A stretch of DNA of 5,525 nucleotides from Candidatus Uhrbacteria bacterium (GTDB lineage: Bacteria > Patescibacteriota > Patescibacteriia > UBA9934 > UBA11717): contig JABMPK010000060.1 of NCBI GenBank assembly GCA_013203725.1, positions 1 through 5,525 on the forward strand, given 5' to 3'. Within the stretch, counting starts at the first letter, position 1. Every line of letters starts with the position of its first letter. Below the pieces are notes generated by a model. The model was given only the letters and a program-made list of their open reading frames with translations, had not been told where the DNA came from and did not search any database. Below, piece after piece: positions 1-5,482 of the stretch. Both the position numbers and the translations under genes were made by a program.

Positions 1-708
1 GGCTATACGTCTCTCACCAAAGTCTCGCCAGAACAGGCTACCGCGAGTGCTGAAGCGTGGATTCATGAGAATGCAGAAACGTTTAAATTCGACGGGCGAG
101 ATCTTACGCATGTTGCAACAACATATCAGAAATCAAAATGCCGCAATTGCTATAGTAGCGTATTCACATTCACATCGTCACATGCAGGATACGGCGACAG
201 ATCTAATGCAACAAATTTAATAACCGAAGACACTGAGCACGCAATCGAATTGGCGCCCTACCAAAACCACTACATAGTAGACGATGTATTTGATGAGTTG
301 CATCAGCTTTCTTACCAAGAAGTATTCAAGCAAAGGATCGACGCTGCTCGGGTGTGGCTCACCACACAGTCGCCAACATTCATTGCGCAAGAAGGATATG
401 ATATTGATGACAGTTTCAAAATTTCGCCCGACTACTATATCGGATATGACTACCCATACAGAATAAGAACGACCTTTAAAACGGAGCGTCCCGGTTATGG
501 ACCGAATGGATATATCCCAACCGCGGCAGAGAAAGAAGAACGATTCATTGGGATGATGATCAAAGGCCAAGACACAAATTTGGATCACGAGATCCTCATC
601 ATCGTAGAGCCGGACCTAACCGTTTCGGAAGCTATAATCGATAATATTTATAGTGACGTTGCAGAAGACCTTACAATAGCAGAGACTATACATCCTACCG
701 CGCAATAA
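1..708 (+). CDS. Hypothetical protein with two diverged copies of a 'GYG' domain (5' end outside window)
   Basis: The reading frame is open from base 1 and ends at TAA 706-708, so the window holds the last 235 codons. A TTG at 250 is possible, but starting there would cut the first domain in half, so I treat the gene as 5'-partial. Numbering from the first visible residue, repeat 1 has W20, T27-F28, a CxxC pair (C47, C50), F57 and the motif HAGYGDR (61-67). Repeat 2 has W119, T126-F127, an aromatic stretch in place of CxxC (Y149 to Y153), F159 and RPGYGPN (163-169). The spacings W-x6-TF and F-x5-GYG are the same in both repeats. Both end with a similar segment around a 'DT...H.I.L' pattern. 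I associate the HAGYGDR motif with uncharacterised CPR and archaeal proteins (recollection, not searched). Cell location is unknown because the N-terminus is missing. A terminator follows 42 nt downstream. Function is not recognised. Confidence 0.85.
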   Translation, partial: GYTSLTKVSPEQATASAEAWIHENAETFKFDGRDLTHVATTYQKSKCRNCYSSVFTFTSSHAGYGDRSNATNLITEDTEHAIELAPYQNHYIVDDVFDELHQLSYQEVFKQRIDAARVWLTTQSPTFIAQEGYDIDDSFKISPDYYIGYDYPYRIRTTFKTERPGYGPNGYIPTAAEKEERFIGMMIKGQDTNLDHEILIIVEPDLTVSEAIIDNIYSDVAEDLTIAETIHPTAQ

Positions 709-750
709 CATATTGGCACACGCGCCAGTCCCTCTTTGCGAACGATCATC

Positions 751-782
751 AAAAACCTCCAAGCTTTCGCTTTGAGGTTTTT
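751..782 (+). terminator. Rho-independent terminator after the first gene, probably bidirectional
   Basis: AAAAACCTC (751-759) pairs perfectly with GAGGTTTTT (774-782), and AAGC (761-764) pairs with GCTT (769-772) above one C:T mismatch. The loop is TTTC. The stem ends in a T run on this strand and begins with an A run, so it could stop transcription from either side. It lies 42 nt after the stop of the first gene and separates it from the peptidase gene. Confidence 0.85.
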
Positions 783-821
783 GTATTCAACAAATCGAAA
801 ACCGCCTAGCACTACCGCTTC

Positions 822-827
822 TATGAT
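822..827 (+). promoter_or_regulatory. Possible -10 box for the peptidase gene
   Basis: TATGAT differs from the sigma-70 -10 consensus at one position. It would start transcription near 834, giving a leader of about 23 nt before ATG 857. No convincing -35 hexamer is visible 16-18 bp upstream. The call rests mainly on position, between the preceding terminator and the gene start. Confidence 0.3.
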
Positions 828-856
828 ATCACTATTGATGATACAGTTTGCCCACT

Positions 857-2569
857 ATGACAAACATTCCTACACGACCAGCACGCCACTTTGTTTCTGA
901 GAAGCTCTCCATTACGGCCTGGAGCGACTTGTTGCCGTACTACCAAGACCTCTCACAGCGTGAACTGGCCTCAGTAGACGAACTCAAGCAGTGGATGCGT
1001 GATCGCACCGAGCTTGAGGCAATCCTTGGCGAGGATCAGGCTTGGCGCTACATAAAGATGAACATTGATACACGTGACGATGTACTCAAGGAAAAGTATA
1101 CATTCTTGGTTGAGGAGATCATGCCTCATATTGCACCGTTCGACCACGCGCTCAATAAAAAGGTTGTTGAGTCACCGTTTTTCGCTGAACTCGATCAGGC
1201 ACGCTACAAAACGTACATTCGCACATTGAAGAAGGCGATCGAGATTTATCGAGAGGAGAATATTCCCCTGTTCACCGAGACGGCAAAAAAGGAGCAGGAG
1301 TACGGGAGTCTTGCTGCAGCCATGACTGTTGAGATTGACAACGAGACACTGACGATGCAACAGGCAGGCCATCTTCTGAAAGGTGTTGATCGAGAAAAAC
1401 GAGAGAGCGTTTATCGCGTAATGGCGGATCGACGCCTCCAGGACACGGAAGCTCTTGATACACTTCTGGATGAACTCATCGCACTCAGGCAACGCATTGC
1501 CCGCAATGCCGGATTCGACAACTACCGAGACTATATCTTTGTTTCGATGGGGCGGTTTGATTACACCTCAGAGGACTGCATGAACATGCATGACTCCATA
1601 GCTAGTGCTGTAATGCCCGCACTTAACGACTTCGAAGACGAGCGAAAGAAACTCCTCGACCTTGATGACTACCGACCATGGGACACCACAGTAGACGCCA
1701 TGCATCGAGACCCTCTAAAGCCTTTCGAAGGTGGCCAGCAACTCTTGGACAATTCTATCGCCTGCTTCCAAGGCATACGACCCTTCTTTGGTGAGTGCTT
1801 GTCGACTATGAAAGCGATGGAATACCTAGACCTTGAATCCAAACAAGGAAAGGCTCCAGGAGGATTCAACTATCCGCTATACGAAATTGGCGTACCCTTT
1901 ATATTCATGAACGCCGTTGGTACGCAACGGGACGTAGAGACGCTTATGCATGAAGGTGGCCATGCAATACACTCGTTCCTTGTGCGAGAACTTGAGCTGA
2001 ACGAATTTAAGAGCACCCCTTCCGAGGTAGCAGAGCTCGCTTCCATGTCTATGGAACTGTTGAGTATGCATACGTGGGGTAAGTTCTATCAAGATCCAGA
2101 AGATCTTAAACGCGCACGCGAAGAGCAGATGAAAGGATCACTCGACGCGCTCCCGTGGATAGCAGCTGTGGACCGTTTCCAACACTGGATGTACACAACA
2201 GAACATACCGCGCAGGAACGGCGCGAGTATTGGAACGGTCTCATGGACACCTTTGGCAGCACAGCAGTAGATTGGACAGGGTTTGAGAACACGCGCTCGA
2301 ATATGTGGCAAAAGCAACTTCATATCTTTGAAGTTCCCTTCTACTACATTGAATACGCAATCGCACAGCTCGGAGCTATCGCCATGTGGCGCCAGTTCAA
2401 GTTGAATGGTGATGAAGCTCTCGACAATTACATTTCTGCACTATCACTCGGATATACAAAAACAATTCCCGAGTTCTACAAAGCAGCCGGCATTGAGTTT
2501 AACTTCAGCAAAGAATATATCGGAGAGTTGGTAGCCTTCGTGCAAAAGGAGCTGGAGGAGCTGTCATGA
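857..2569 (+). CDS. pepF: M3 family oligoendopeptidase (PepF-like zinc metallopeptidase)
   Basis: This is a zinc peptidase expected to hydrolyse short peptides inside the cell. No signal peptide or membrane segment is visible. I chose ATG 857 (570 aa); a TTG at 848 in the same frame would add three residues, and neither start has a Shine-Dalgarno sequence. Numbering from ATG 857, the active site is HEGGH at 365-369: zinc ligands H365 and H369, catalytic E366. The third ligand is E393 within the segment PSEVAELASMSMEL, 28 residues after H365, as in the PepF (M3B) group. Just upstream is the conserved stretch APGGFNYPLYEIGVPF. Near the C-terminus LHIFEVPFYYIEYAIAQLG supplies the conserved H489 and the tyrosines Y496, Y497 and Y500 that bind substrate and the transition state in M3 enzymes. 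Length matches the family (about 600 aa) and the gene is intact. It is followed after 31 nt by a 115-aa gene, probably in one transcript. This subtype is also common in Bacteroidetes, so lateral transfer is possible. Confidence 0.96.
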   Translation: MTNIPTRPARHFVSEKLSITAWSDLLPYYQDLSQRELASVDELKQWMRDRTELEAILGEDQAWRYIKMNIDTRDDVLKEKYTFLVEEIMPHIAPFDHALNKKVVESPFFAELDQARYKTYIRTLKKAIEIYREENIPLFTETAKKEQEYGSLAAAMTVEIDNETLTMQQAGHLLKGVDREKRESVYRVMADRRLQDTEALDTLLDELIALRQRIARNAGFDNYRDYIFVSMGRFDYTSEDCMNMHDSIASAVMPALNDFEDERKKLLDLDDYRPWDTTVDAMHRDPLKPFEGGQQLLDNSIACFQGIRPFFGECLSTMKAMEYLDLESKQGKAPGGFNYPLYEIGVPFIFMNAVGTQRDVETLMHEGGHAIHSFLVRELELNEFKSTPSEVAELASMSMELLSMHTWGKFYQDPEDLKRAREEQMKGSLDALPWIAAVDRFQHWMYTTEHTAQERREYWNGLMDTFGSTAVDWTGFENTRSNMWQKQLHIFEVPFYYIEYAIAQLGAIAMWRQFKLNGDEALDNYISALSLGYTKTIPEFYKAAGIEFNFSKEYIGELVAFVQKELEELS

Positions 2570-2600
2570 TTCAAGACGTTAATTAGCTACTCAAGTTTTT

Positions 2601-2948
2601 ATGACAGACGAAGAAAAGATTGTAATAAGGTTCTCTAGGATGCTAGAAATTATACGCGTGTATATTGCAGACCATCCAGATGCAGAAGGCGAAGAGGAAC
2701 TTGCCAATACTGGCGCTAGCCTCTTAACTTTGTTCACCGAACCAGAAGCATTGAATAACAGCATGCATCGACACATGTCGTTGGTTGTGTTCCAGTTGTA
2801 TATACATACATTGCGCGAAAAGAAATCTTGCTCCGAATCGCAAGAGAATCTTCTAAAAAACTTTCAGGAGGCGTACACTGCGTACAACGAGTTTTTTGAT
2901 CCAATCTCTGCAGAAGATGCAATAGGTTCGTTGCCAGATAAAGAGTAG
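2601..2948 (+). CDS. Hypothetical 115-aa acidic helical protein, copy A
   Basis: Function is not recognised. The protein has no signal peptide or membrane segment and reads as an acidic, mostly helical cytoplasmic protein. Residues 1-24 look like one amphipathic helix, followed by HPDAEGEEELA (25-35), a segment LNNSMHRHM (51-59) with two histidines, and a polar stretch SQENLL (80-85). The tail from E90 to E115 ends in SLPDKE. A paralogue of exactly equal length lies at 5135-5482 with 88 of 115 residues identical, which is strong evidence that both are real genes. ATG 2601 is preferred because the paralogue starts at the same place and the leader is conserved. There is no Shine-Dalgarno sequence. 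The gene begins 31 nt after the peptidase gene and ends before a strong terminator, so it is probably co-transcribed with the peptidase. Unlike copy B it has a cysteine (C77). Confidence 0.88.
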   Translation: MTDEEKIVIRFSRMLEIIRVYIADHPDAEGEEELANTGASLLTLFTEPEALNNSMHRHMSLVVFQLYIHTLREKKSCSESQENLLKNFQEAYTAYNEFFDPISAEDAIGSLPDKE

Positions 2949-2975
2949 TAACGGCGGTATATTCATGCCGTCTAC
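2945..2975 (+). other. Conserved hairpin containing the stop codon, copy A
   Basis: GTAG (2945-2948) pairs with CTAC (2972-2975) and ACGGC (2951-2955) pairs with GCCGT (2967-2971). This makes nine base pairs with a TA bulge and an 11-nt loop. The TAG stop lies in the 5' arm. No T run follows, so it is not a normal intrinsic terminator. The identical structure occurs at the end of copy B (5479-5509). It could be an RNA stability element or a DNA end of a mobile unit; the role is unknown. Confidence 0.6.
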
Positions 2976-3007
2976 CTTTGCAGTCAGGAAAGACTAATAC
3001 CGTAACC

Positions 3008-3036
3008 AAAAAGAGCCCCACAGGGCTCTTTTTTTT
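3008..3036 (+). terminator. Strong rho-independent terminator after copy A
   Basis: AAAAAGAGCCC (3008-3018) pairs with GGGCTCTTTTT (3023-3033) around a CACA loop, followed by T to 3036, a run of eight T counted from 3029. The stem is perfect. It closes the presumed peptidase plus copy A transcript, 60 nt after the copy A stop. The A run on the left lets it also act on the opposite strand. Confidence 0.93.
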
Positions 3037-3042
3037 GTACTT

Positions 3043-3064
3043 GTGCAAAAAGCACCTGACCCCG
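3043..3064. repeat. Possible REP-like palindrome remnant (GCACCTGACCCC type)
   Basis: GTGC (3043-3046), five A and GCAC (3052-3055) make a small hairpin that runs directly into CTGACCCCG. The string 'CCTGACCCC' next to a short palindrome resembles the ends I recall around IS200-like (Y1, REP-associated) transposase genes in many genomes. No transposase is present here and no second copy is in the window, so this is a weak resemblance only. Confidence 0.25.
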
Positions 3065-3112
3065 ATTTCAAAGCCAAAGCTCAGAGGCTCATGATATTTT
3101 AAGTGAAATTTT

Positions 3113-3121
3113 TGCTATAAT
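3113..3121 (+). promoter_or_regulatory. Extended -10 promoter for the exported protein gene
   Basis: TGCTATAAT (3113-3121) is a perfect extended -10 element: TG, one base, then consensus TATAAT at 3116-3121. No good -35 hexamer is seen about 17 bp upstream, which is usual for extended -10 promoters. Transcription would start near 3127-3128 and give a leader of about 63 nt before ATG 3191. It lies downstream of a strong terminator, which fits a new transcription unit. Confidence 0.75.
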
Positions 3122-3190
3122 GGTTAACATACTACAGATATGCACAGTGACATATCGTAAACTACTATTTATGCATAATGTGCAAGATAT

Positions 3191-4138
3191 ATGAGAATAT
3201 CACTACGTATTCGACCATCCATAATTGCCGCATCCCTTATTATTAGTGTCATTGGCATCACGTTATTAATCACCCAATCCCGCGCGCTTTCACCCTGCGA
3301 CTGGAACTGTTTTCCAACTGTAAGCAAAGGCGCAGTCGCGACTTCTACTGATCGTCCTGCAGTTTATGCAATTGGATCGACTGGCTCTATGGATCGTCGC
3401 GCTTTTCCTCGTAAGGATATCTATGACACTTGGTACGAAGATTTTTCCATAGTAACCGAAGCGTCTATTGAAGACCTTACGCAAATGTCCCTATCAAAAC
3501 CGATGCTTCCCAAGCCTGGAACGGCGCTTATCAAGTATCAATATGATCCCAGTCTTTACATATCAACATCGCACGATCAGTTGCGAAGAGTTAGCGGAGT
3601 ACTACTTGAAGAACTTTACGGAGACAGCTGGGAGTCATGCATAATAGAAATGCCAGAAGAATTTAAATTTCTTTACAATCATGGACAGTCTGCTGACTTT
3701 GCGCGCCCTGTAGATGTGGTAGTACGTCGTGAAGAAGGTGCTAGAGCTAATGTGGAGATAAAGTACGCATACGAAGATATCTGGAATGATATAAACGTTG
3801 AAAATGAGTTTGCACGTTTCTGGATCGATTACCAAGACGGCACATTTCCAGAAGTCATGAGCGGCACGCTTCTTGCGCCATCTGGAGAGTTGCAAATCTA
3901 CGTATACCAGAAACCAACGGGACAAGTTATCACATTCAGTGACGCTCAGACACACTCTGTCGATGGCGACAGAACGCTGCTTAATACCGACGTCTCACCT
4001 TCTCAAATCGAAATTCGTATTACCGCAGATGATAAAGTTGAGGTTATAACTGAAAACCCTGATATGAGCACACCAGTTACCGACGCTATTTACCAGCACC
4101 AATGTCGAGCCCAGATATTTGGAGATTATCTCTGGTAG
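3191..4138 (+). CDS. Hypothetical exported or membrane-anchored protein
   Basis: Function is not recognised. The 315-aa protein starts with a basic stretch (R2, R6, R8) and a hydrophobic segment at about residues 10-28. SRA at 30-32 could be a signal peptidase I site; otherwise the segment is an N-terminal anchor. There is no lipobox. The mature part begins with CDWNC (C36, C40), and two more cysteines lie at C150 and C305. Four cysteines in an exported protein could form two disulfides (inference). The region at about 180-290 alternates charged and beta-branched residues and looks beta-rich. The protein is likely to act at or outside the membrane. ATG 3191 is chosen because the signal segment starts directly after it and other nearby ATGs (3171, 3178) are out of frame. 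There is no Shine-Dalgarno sequence. An extended -10 promoter lies upstream, and the next gene begins 65 nt downstream with no clear terminator between. Confidence 0.85.
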   Translation: MRISLRIRPSIIAASLIISVIGITLLITQSRALSPCDWNCFPTVSKGAVATSTDRPAVYAIGSTGSMDRRAFPRKDIYDTWYEDFSIVTEASIEDLTQMSLSKPMLPKPGTALIKYQYDPSLYISTSHDQLRRVSGVLLEELYGDSWESCIIEMPEEFKFLYNHGQSADFARPVDVVVRREEGARANVEIKYAYEDIWNDINVENEFARFWIDYQDGTFPEVMSGTLLAPSGELQIYVYQKPTGQVITFSDAQTHSVDGDRTLLNTDVSPSQIEIRITADDKVEVITENPDMSTPVTDAIYQHQCRAQIFGDYLW

Positions 4139-4191
4139 CAGACAAAGTATAGTAATGTCTAATACTCATTTCTGTTCTAAGAAATTTGTAA

Positions 4192-4197
4192 TATATT
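4192..4197 (+). promoter_or_regulatory. Possible -10 box placed for a leaderless transcript
   Basis: TATATT matches the -10 consensus at five of six bases and ends seven bases before GTG 4204, so transcription would begin at or next to the start codon. The -35 region is weak (only TTTCTG-like sequence at 4169-4174). A/T-rich sequence gives such matches by chance, and read-through from the upstream gene is an alternative. Confidence 0.3.
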
Positions 4198-4203
4198 AAA
4201 CAT

Positions 4204-4698
4204 GTGAAACATTTTGTAGAAAATTGGACCAAGACACTTGGCATGACTGACAATAGTCGCTTTGACCGAGACTTATTAATTGCACAAAATGTATTGTGGA
4301 TTGAGTCTCTTGAGCCAGGAGAACAAAAGTTTCATTTTCGTAGAACCAAATATAAGTACCCACAACCAATCCTGAAAGTACCGCTGTATGCAGATCACGA
4401 TGTCAGTAGATCTGGCGATATAATCGCACCTAGCATCAATAAGCCAAGAGTGGGCGGGTTACATAAAGACATCATAAAAGGAGAAGCAAAAGGCACGATT
4501 TCCATAAAGCGTATCAATAAAGTGTCATCAAGAAGCACAGAACATCTAATGATCAGTTATACGCAAATAGCGGGTAATGGAAGAATGCTACCAGAGGTTG
4601 GCGACAAAGCCATACTTTGTATCGAACGTAAAGAGATGTTTAGCAACCACGAAATTTCTCCTTTGCGTTATGCACACGGGCGCTTTTGCGAGGTCTAA
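4204..4698 (+). CDS. Hypothetical 164-aa basic protein
   Basis: Function is not recognised. The frame opens after TAA 4189-4191. GTG 4204 gives 164 aa and ATG 4243 would give 151 aa; I prefer GTG because MKHFVENW reads as natural amphipathic protein sequence, but the choice is uncertain. The start has no Shine-Dalgarno sequence, and an out-of-frame ATG-TGA start-stop overlaps it (4202-4207). The protein has no signal peptide or membrane segment. It is rich in lysine and arginine, with an aromatic/basic patch FHFRRTKYKYPQP (43-55), a glycine- and isoleucine-containing middle (70-98), and a probably beta-rich part GTISIKRI (97-104) to VGDKAILCI (132-140). Cysteines are C139 and C162. It lies 65 nt downstream of the exported protein gene and may be co-transcribed with it. 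The basic charge could suit nucleic acid binding, which is speculation. A terminator-like hairpin lies about 245 nt downstream. Confidence 0.72.
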   Translation: MKHFVENWTKTLGMTDNSRFDRDLLIAQNVLWIESLEPGEQKFHFRRTKYKYPQPILKVPLYADHDVSRSGDIIAPSINKPRVGGLHKDIIKGEAKGTISIKRINKVSSRSTEHLMISYTQIAGNGRMLPEVGDKAILCIERKEMFSNHEISPLRYAHGRFCEV

Positions 4699-4820
4699 CC
4701 AGCTAATCATCACAATCTGTAAATATCGATGGGGCATCGGCCAACTACCTTACACTTTCACCTGTGGTGGAATATTGTATGCGGACTCGTATTGAGAAAC
4801 TGTAGAAGATAGTTCAGAAT

Positions 4821-4991
4821 ATGGAGCCTGCACTCATACTCAACGAGTCGTACAACACAGTGCTCTATCAAAATGCATACTGGTCTTCGCTATGTAGCCA
4901 TATAGGTAGTTCTAGCGTCGTATACTATGCCATGCCAAAAGTTCACCGAGATTTCTCAGTGGTTTTTTGTTGGGGGGTGGACCGTTTCTGA
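4821..4991 (+). CDS. Doubtful 56-aa small ORF
   Basis: ATG 4821 opens 56 codons up to TGA 4989-4991 (begins MEPALILNES, ends WGVDRF). The peptide is rich in tyrosine, serine and valine and matches nothing I recognise. There is no Shine-Dalgarno sequence and no conserved partner. The terminator-like hairpin at 4944-4968 lies inside the ORF, so at most one of the two readings is likely to be right. I think it is more likely a chance ORF. Confidence 0.15.
   Translation: MEPALILNESYNTVLYQNAYWSSLCSHIGSSSVVYYAMPKVHRDFSVVFCWGVDRF
4944..4968 (+). terminator. Terminator-like hairpin with no gene directly before it
   Basis: CAC (4944-4946) and GAG (4948-4950) pair with CTC (4955-4957) and GTG (4959-4961) across one C:A mismatch, with an ATTT loop, followed by G and six T (4963-4968). 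The stem is short and imperfect but has the intrinsic terminator layout. It lies 245 nt after the last gene, so it either ends a long untranslated tail or a separate small transcript. Confidence 0.5.
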
Positions 4992-5046
4992 CTTTCGGAA
5001 TCAACGTCTATGTAACTACCGCTACAACTATACAGGTCATCTAGAT

Positions 5047-5069
5047 CAGCGTATACTTGGATAACGCTG
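5047..5069. other. Imperfect palindrome just upstream of the copy B -35 box
   Basis: CAGCG-TAT (5047-5054) pairs with ATA-CGCTG (5061-5063 and 5065-5069), eight base pairs with one bulged A (5064) and the loop ACTTGG. It ends one base before the candidate -35 hexamer. It could be an operator or the end of an upstream RNA; there is no T run. Confidence 0.35.
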
Positions 5070-5100
5070 TTGAAGTGTAATTAGACTTATAGCCTATAAA
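5070..5100 (+). promoter_or_regulatory. Candidate promoter for copy B
   Basis: TTGAAG (5070-5075) and TATAAA (5095-5100) resemble sigma-70 -35 and -10 boxes, but the 19-bp spacer is long. Transcription would start near 5107, giving a leader of about 28 nt that coincides with the leader conserved between copies A and B. The -10 box sits in the loop of an inverted repeat (5085-5109). Confidence 0.45.
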
Positions 5101-5109
5101 TGGCTAAGT
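5085..5109. other. Inverted repeat centred on the copy B -10 box
   Basis: TAGCC (5090-5094) and GGCTA (5102-5106) are perfect inverted repeats flanking TATAAAT. In an alternative pairing AGCC/GGCT plus ACTT (5085-5088)/AAGT (5106-5109) gives eight pairs with a two-base bulge. Placement over the -10 box is what an operator for a dimeric repressor would look like (inference). Copy A has no equivalent upstream. Confidence 0.35.
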
Positions 5110-5134
5110 TACATTAATTAACTACTCATGTTTT

Positions 5135-5482
5135 ATGACAGACGAAGAAGAGGTTGTAGCAAGGTTTTCTAGGATGGTAGAAATTGTTCGTGCGTATCTT
5201 GCAAACCATCCAGATGCAGAAGGCGAAGAGGAACTTGCTGAAGTTGGGGCTAACCTACTTATTTTATTTGATGGGCCAGAAGAGCTAAACAATAGTATGC
5301 ATCGGCACATGACGTCGGTTATGTTCCAATTGTATATACAAACTTTGGAAAAAAAGAAGTCTCGTTCAAAATCGCAAGAGAATCTTCTAGAAGACTTGCG
5401 AGAGGCGTACACTGCGTACAACGAGTTTTTCGATCCAATCTCTGCAGAAGATGCAATAGGTTCGTTGCCAGATAAAGAGTAG
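5135..5482 (+). CDS. Hypothetical 115-aa acidic helical protein, copy B
   Basis: This is the paralogue of the gene at 2601-2948, with the same length and 88 of 115 identical residues. Function is not recognised. The shared core is HPDAEGEEELA (25-35), LNNSMHRHM (51-59), FQLYI (64-68), SQENLL (80-85) and the tail E90-E115, which is fully identical. Differences are concentrated in residues 6-89 and are mostly conservative within helices (I/V, L/V) or charge swaps (K/E, D/N). The region after the histidine segment is strongly basic (EKKKSRSK at 72-79), where copy A has a more mixed REKKSCSE. No signal peptide or membrane segment is visible. ATG 5135 is supported by conservation with copy A, and there is no Shine-Dalgarno sequence. 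Unlike copy A it has its own candidate promoter with palindromes around it and no gene within 430 nt upstream, so the two copies are probably expressed differently. Confidence 0.88.
   Translation: MTDEEEVVARFSRMVEIVRAYLANHPDAEGEEELAEVGANLLILFDGPEELNNSMHRHMTSVMFQLYIQTLEKKKSRSKSQENLLEDLREAYTAYNEFFDPISAEDAIGSLPDKE

Larger units (their letters stand above)
2577..2991 (+). repeat. Direct repeat, copy A (leader + 115-aa gene + 3' hairpin)
   Basis: Homology to 5112-5525 starts about 24 nt before the ATG, in the TTAATTA..CTACTCA leader, and runs through the whole gene to the window end of the partner. From 2869 to 2991 (123 bases) the two copies differ at only one base (2897 T versus 5431 C). The earlier coding part is clearly more diverged. 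The homology starts only about 8 nt after the peptidase stop codon. Confidence 0.9.
4699..5134. other. Long region without a convincing gene
   Basis: These 436 bases between the 164-aa gene and copy B hold no ORF I trust on either strand, and I see no tRNA signature (no GGTTCGAATCC-like arm on either strand). It contains a small palindrome CGATG-GGG-CATCG (4727-4739), a 56-codon ORF, a terminator-like hairpin ending at 4968, a G-rich stretch directly after it, and a promoter region with two palindromes before copy B. A decayed gene or a small RNA ending at the hairpin are both possible. Confidence 0.6.

Noticed and set aside
217..588. Open frame on the - strand opposite the first gene
   Set aside because: It lies wholly under a + strand frame that has an internal domain repeat. 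Its translation shows no recognisable motif and reads as a shadow.
2567..2638. Possible recoding of TGA as an amino acid (as in Gracilibacteria), which would extend the peptidase
   Set aside because: The peptidase ends at the expected family length at this TGA, and read-through would run out of frame over the conserved start of copy A. Standard code fits.
4140..4166. Interlocking pairs AGACA/TGTCT and AGTAT/ATACT, arranged like a small pseudoknot, between the exported protein gene and the 164-aa gene
   Set aside because: Five-base complementary pairs in 27 A/T-rich bases are expected by chance, and no comparative support is available.
4727..4739. CGATG-GGG-CATCG hairpin considered as a terminator for the 164-aa gene
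   Set aside because: It has only five pairs and no T run follows.
4577..4795. 72-codon + strand frame overlapping the end of the 164-aa gene
   Set aside because: It starts inside the 164-aa gene in another frame, has no start signal, and its tail runs through noncoding sequence without a recognisable motif.
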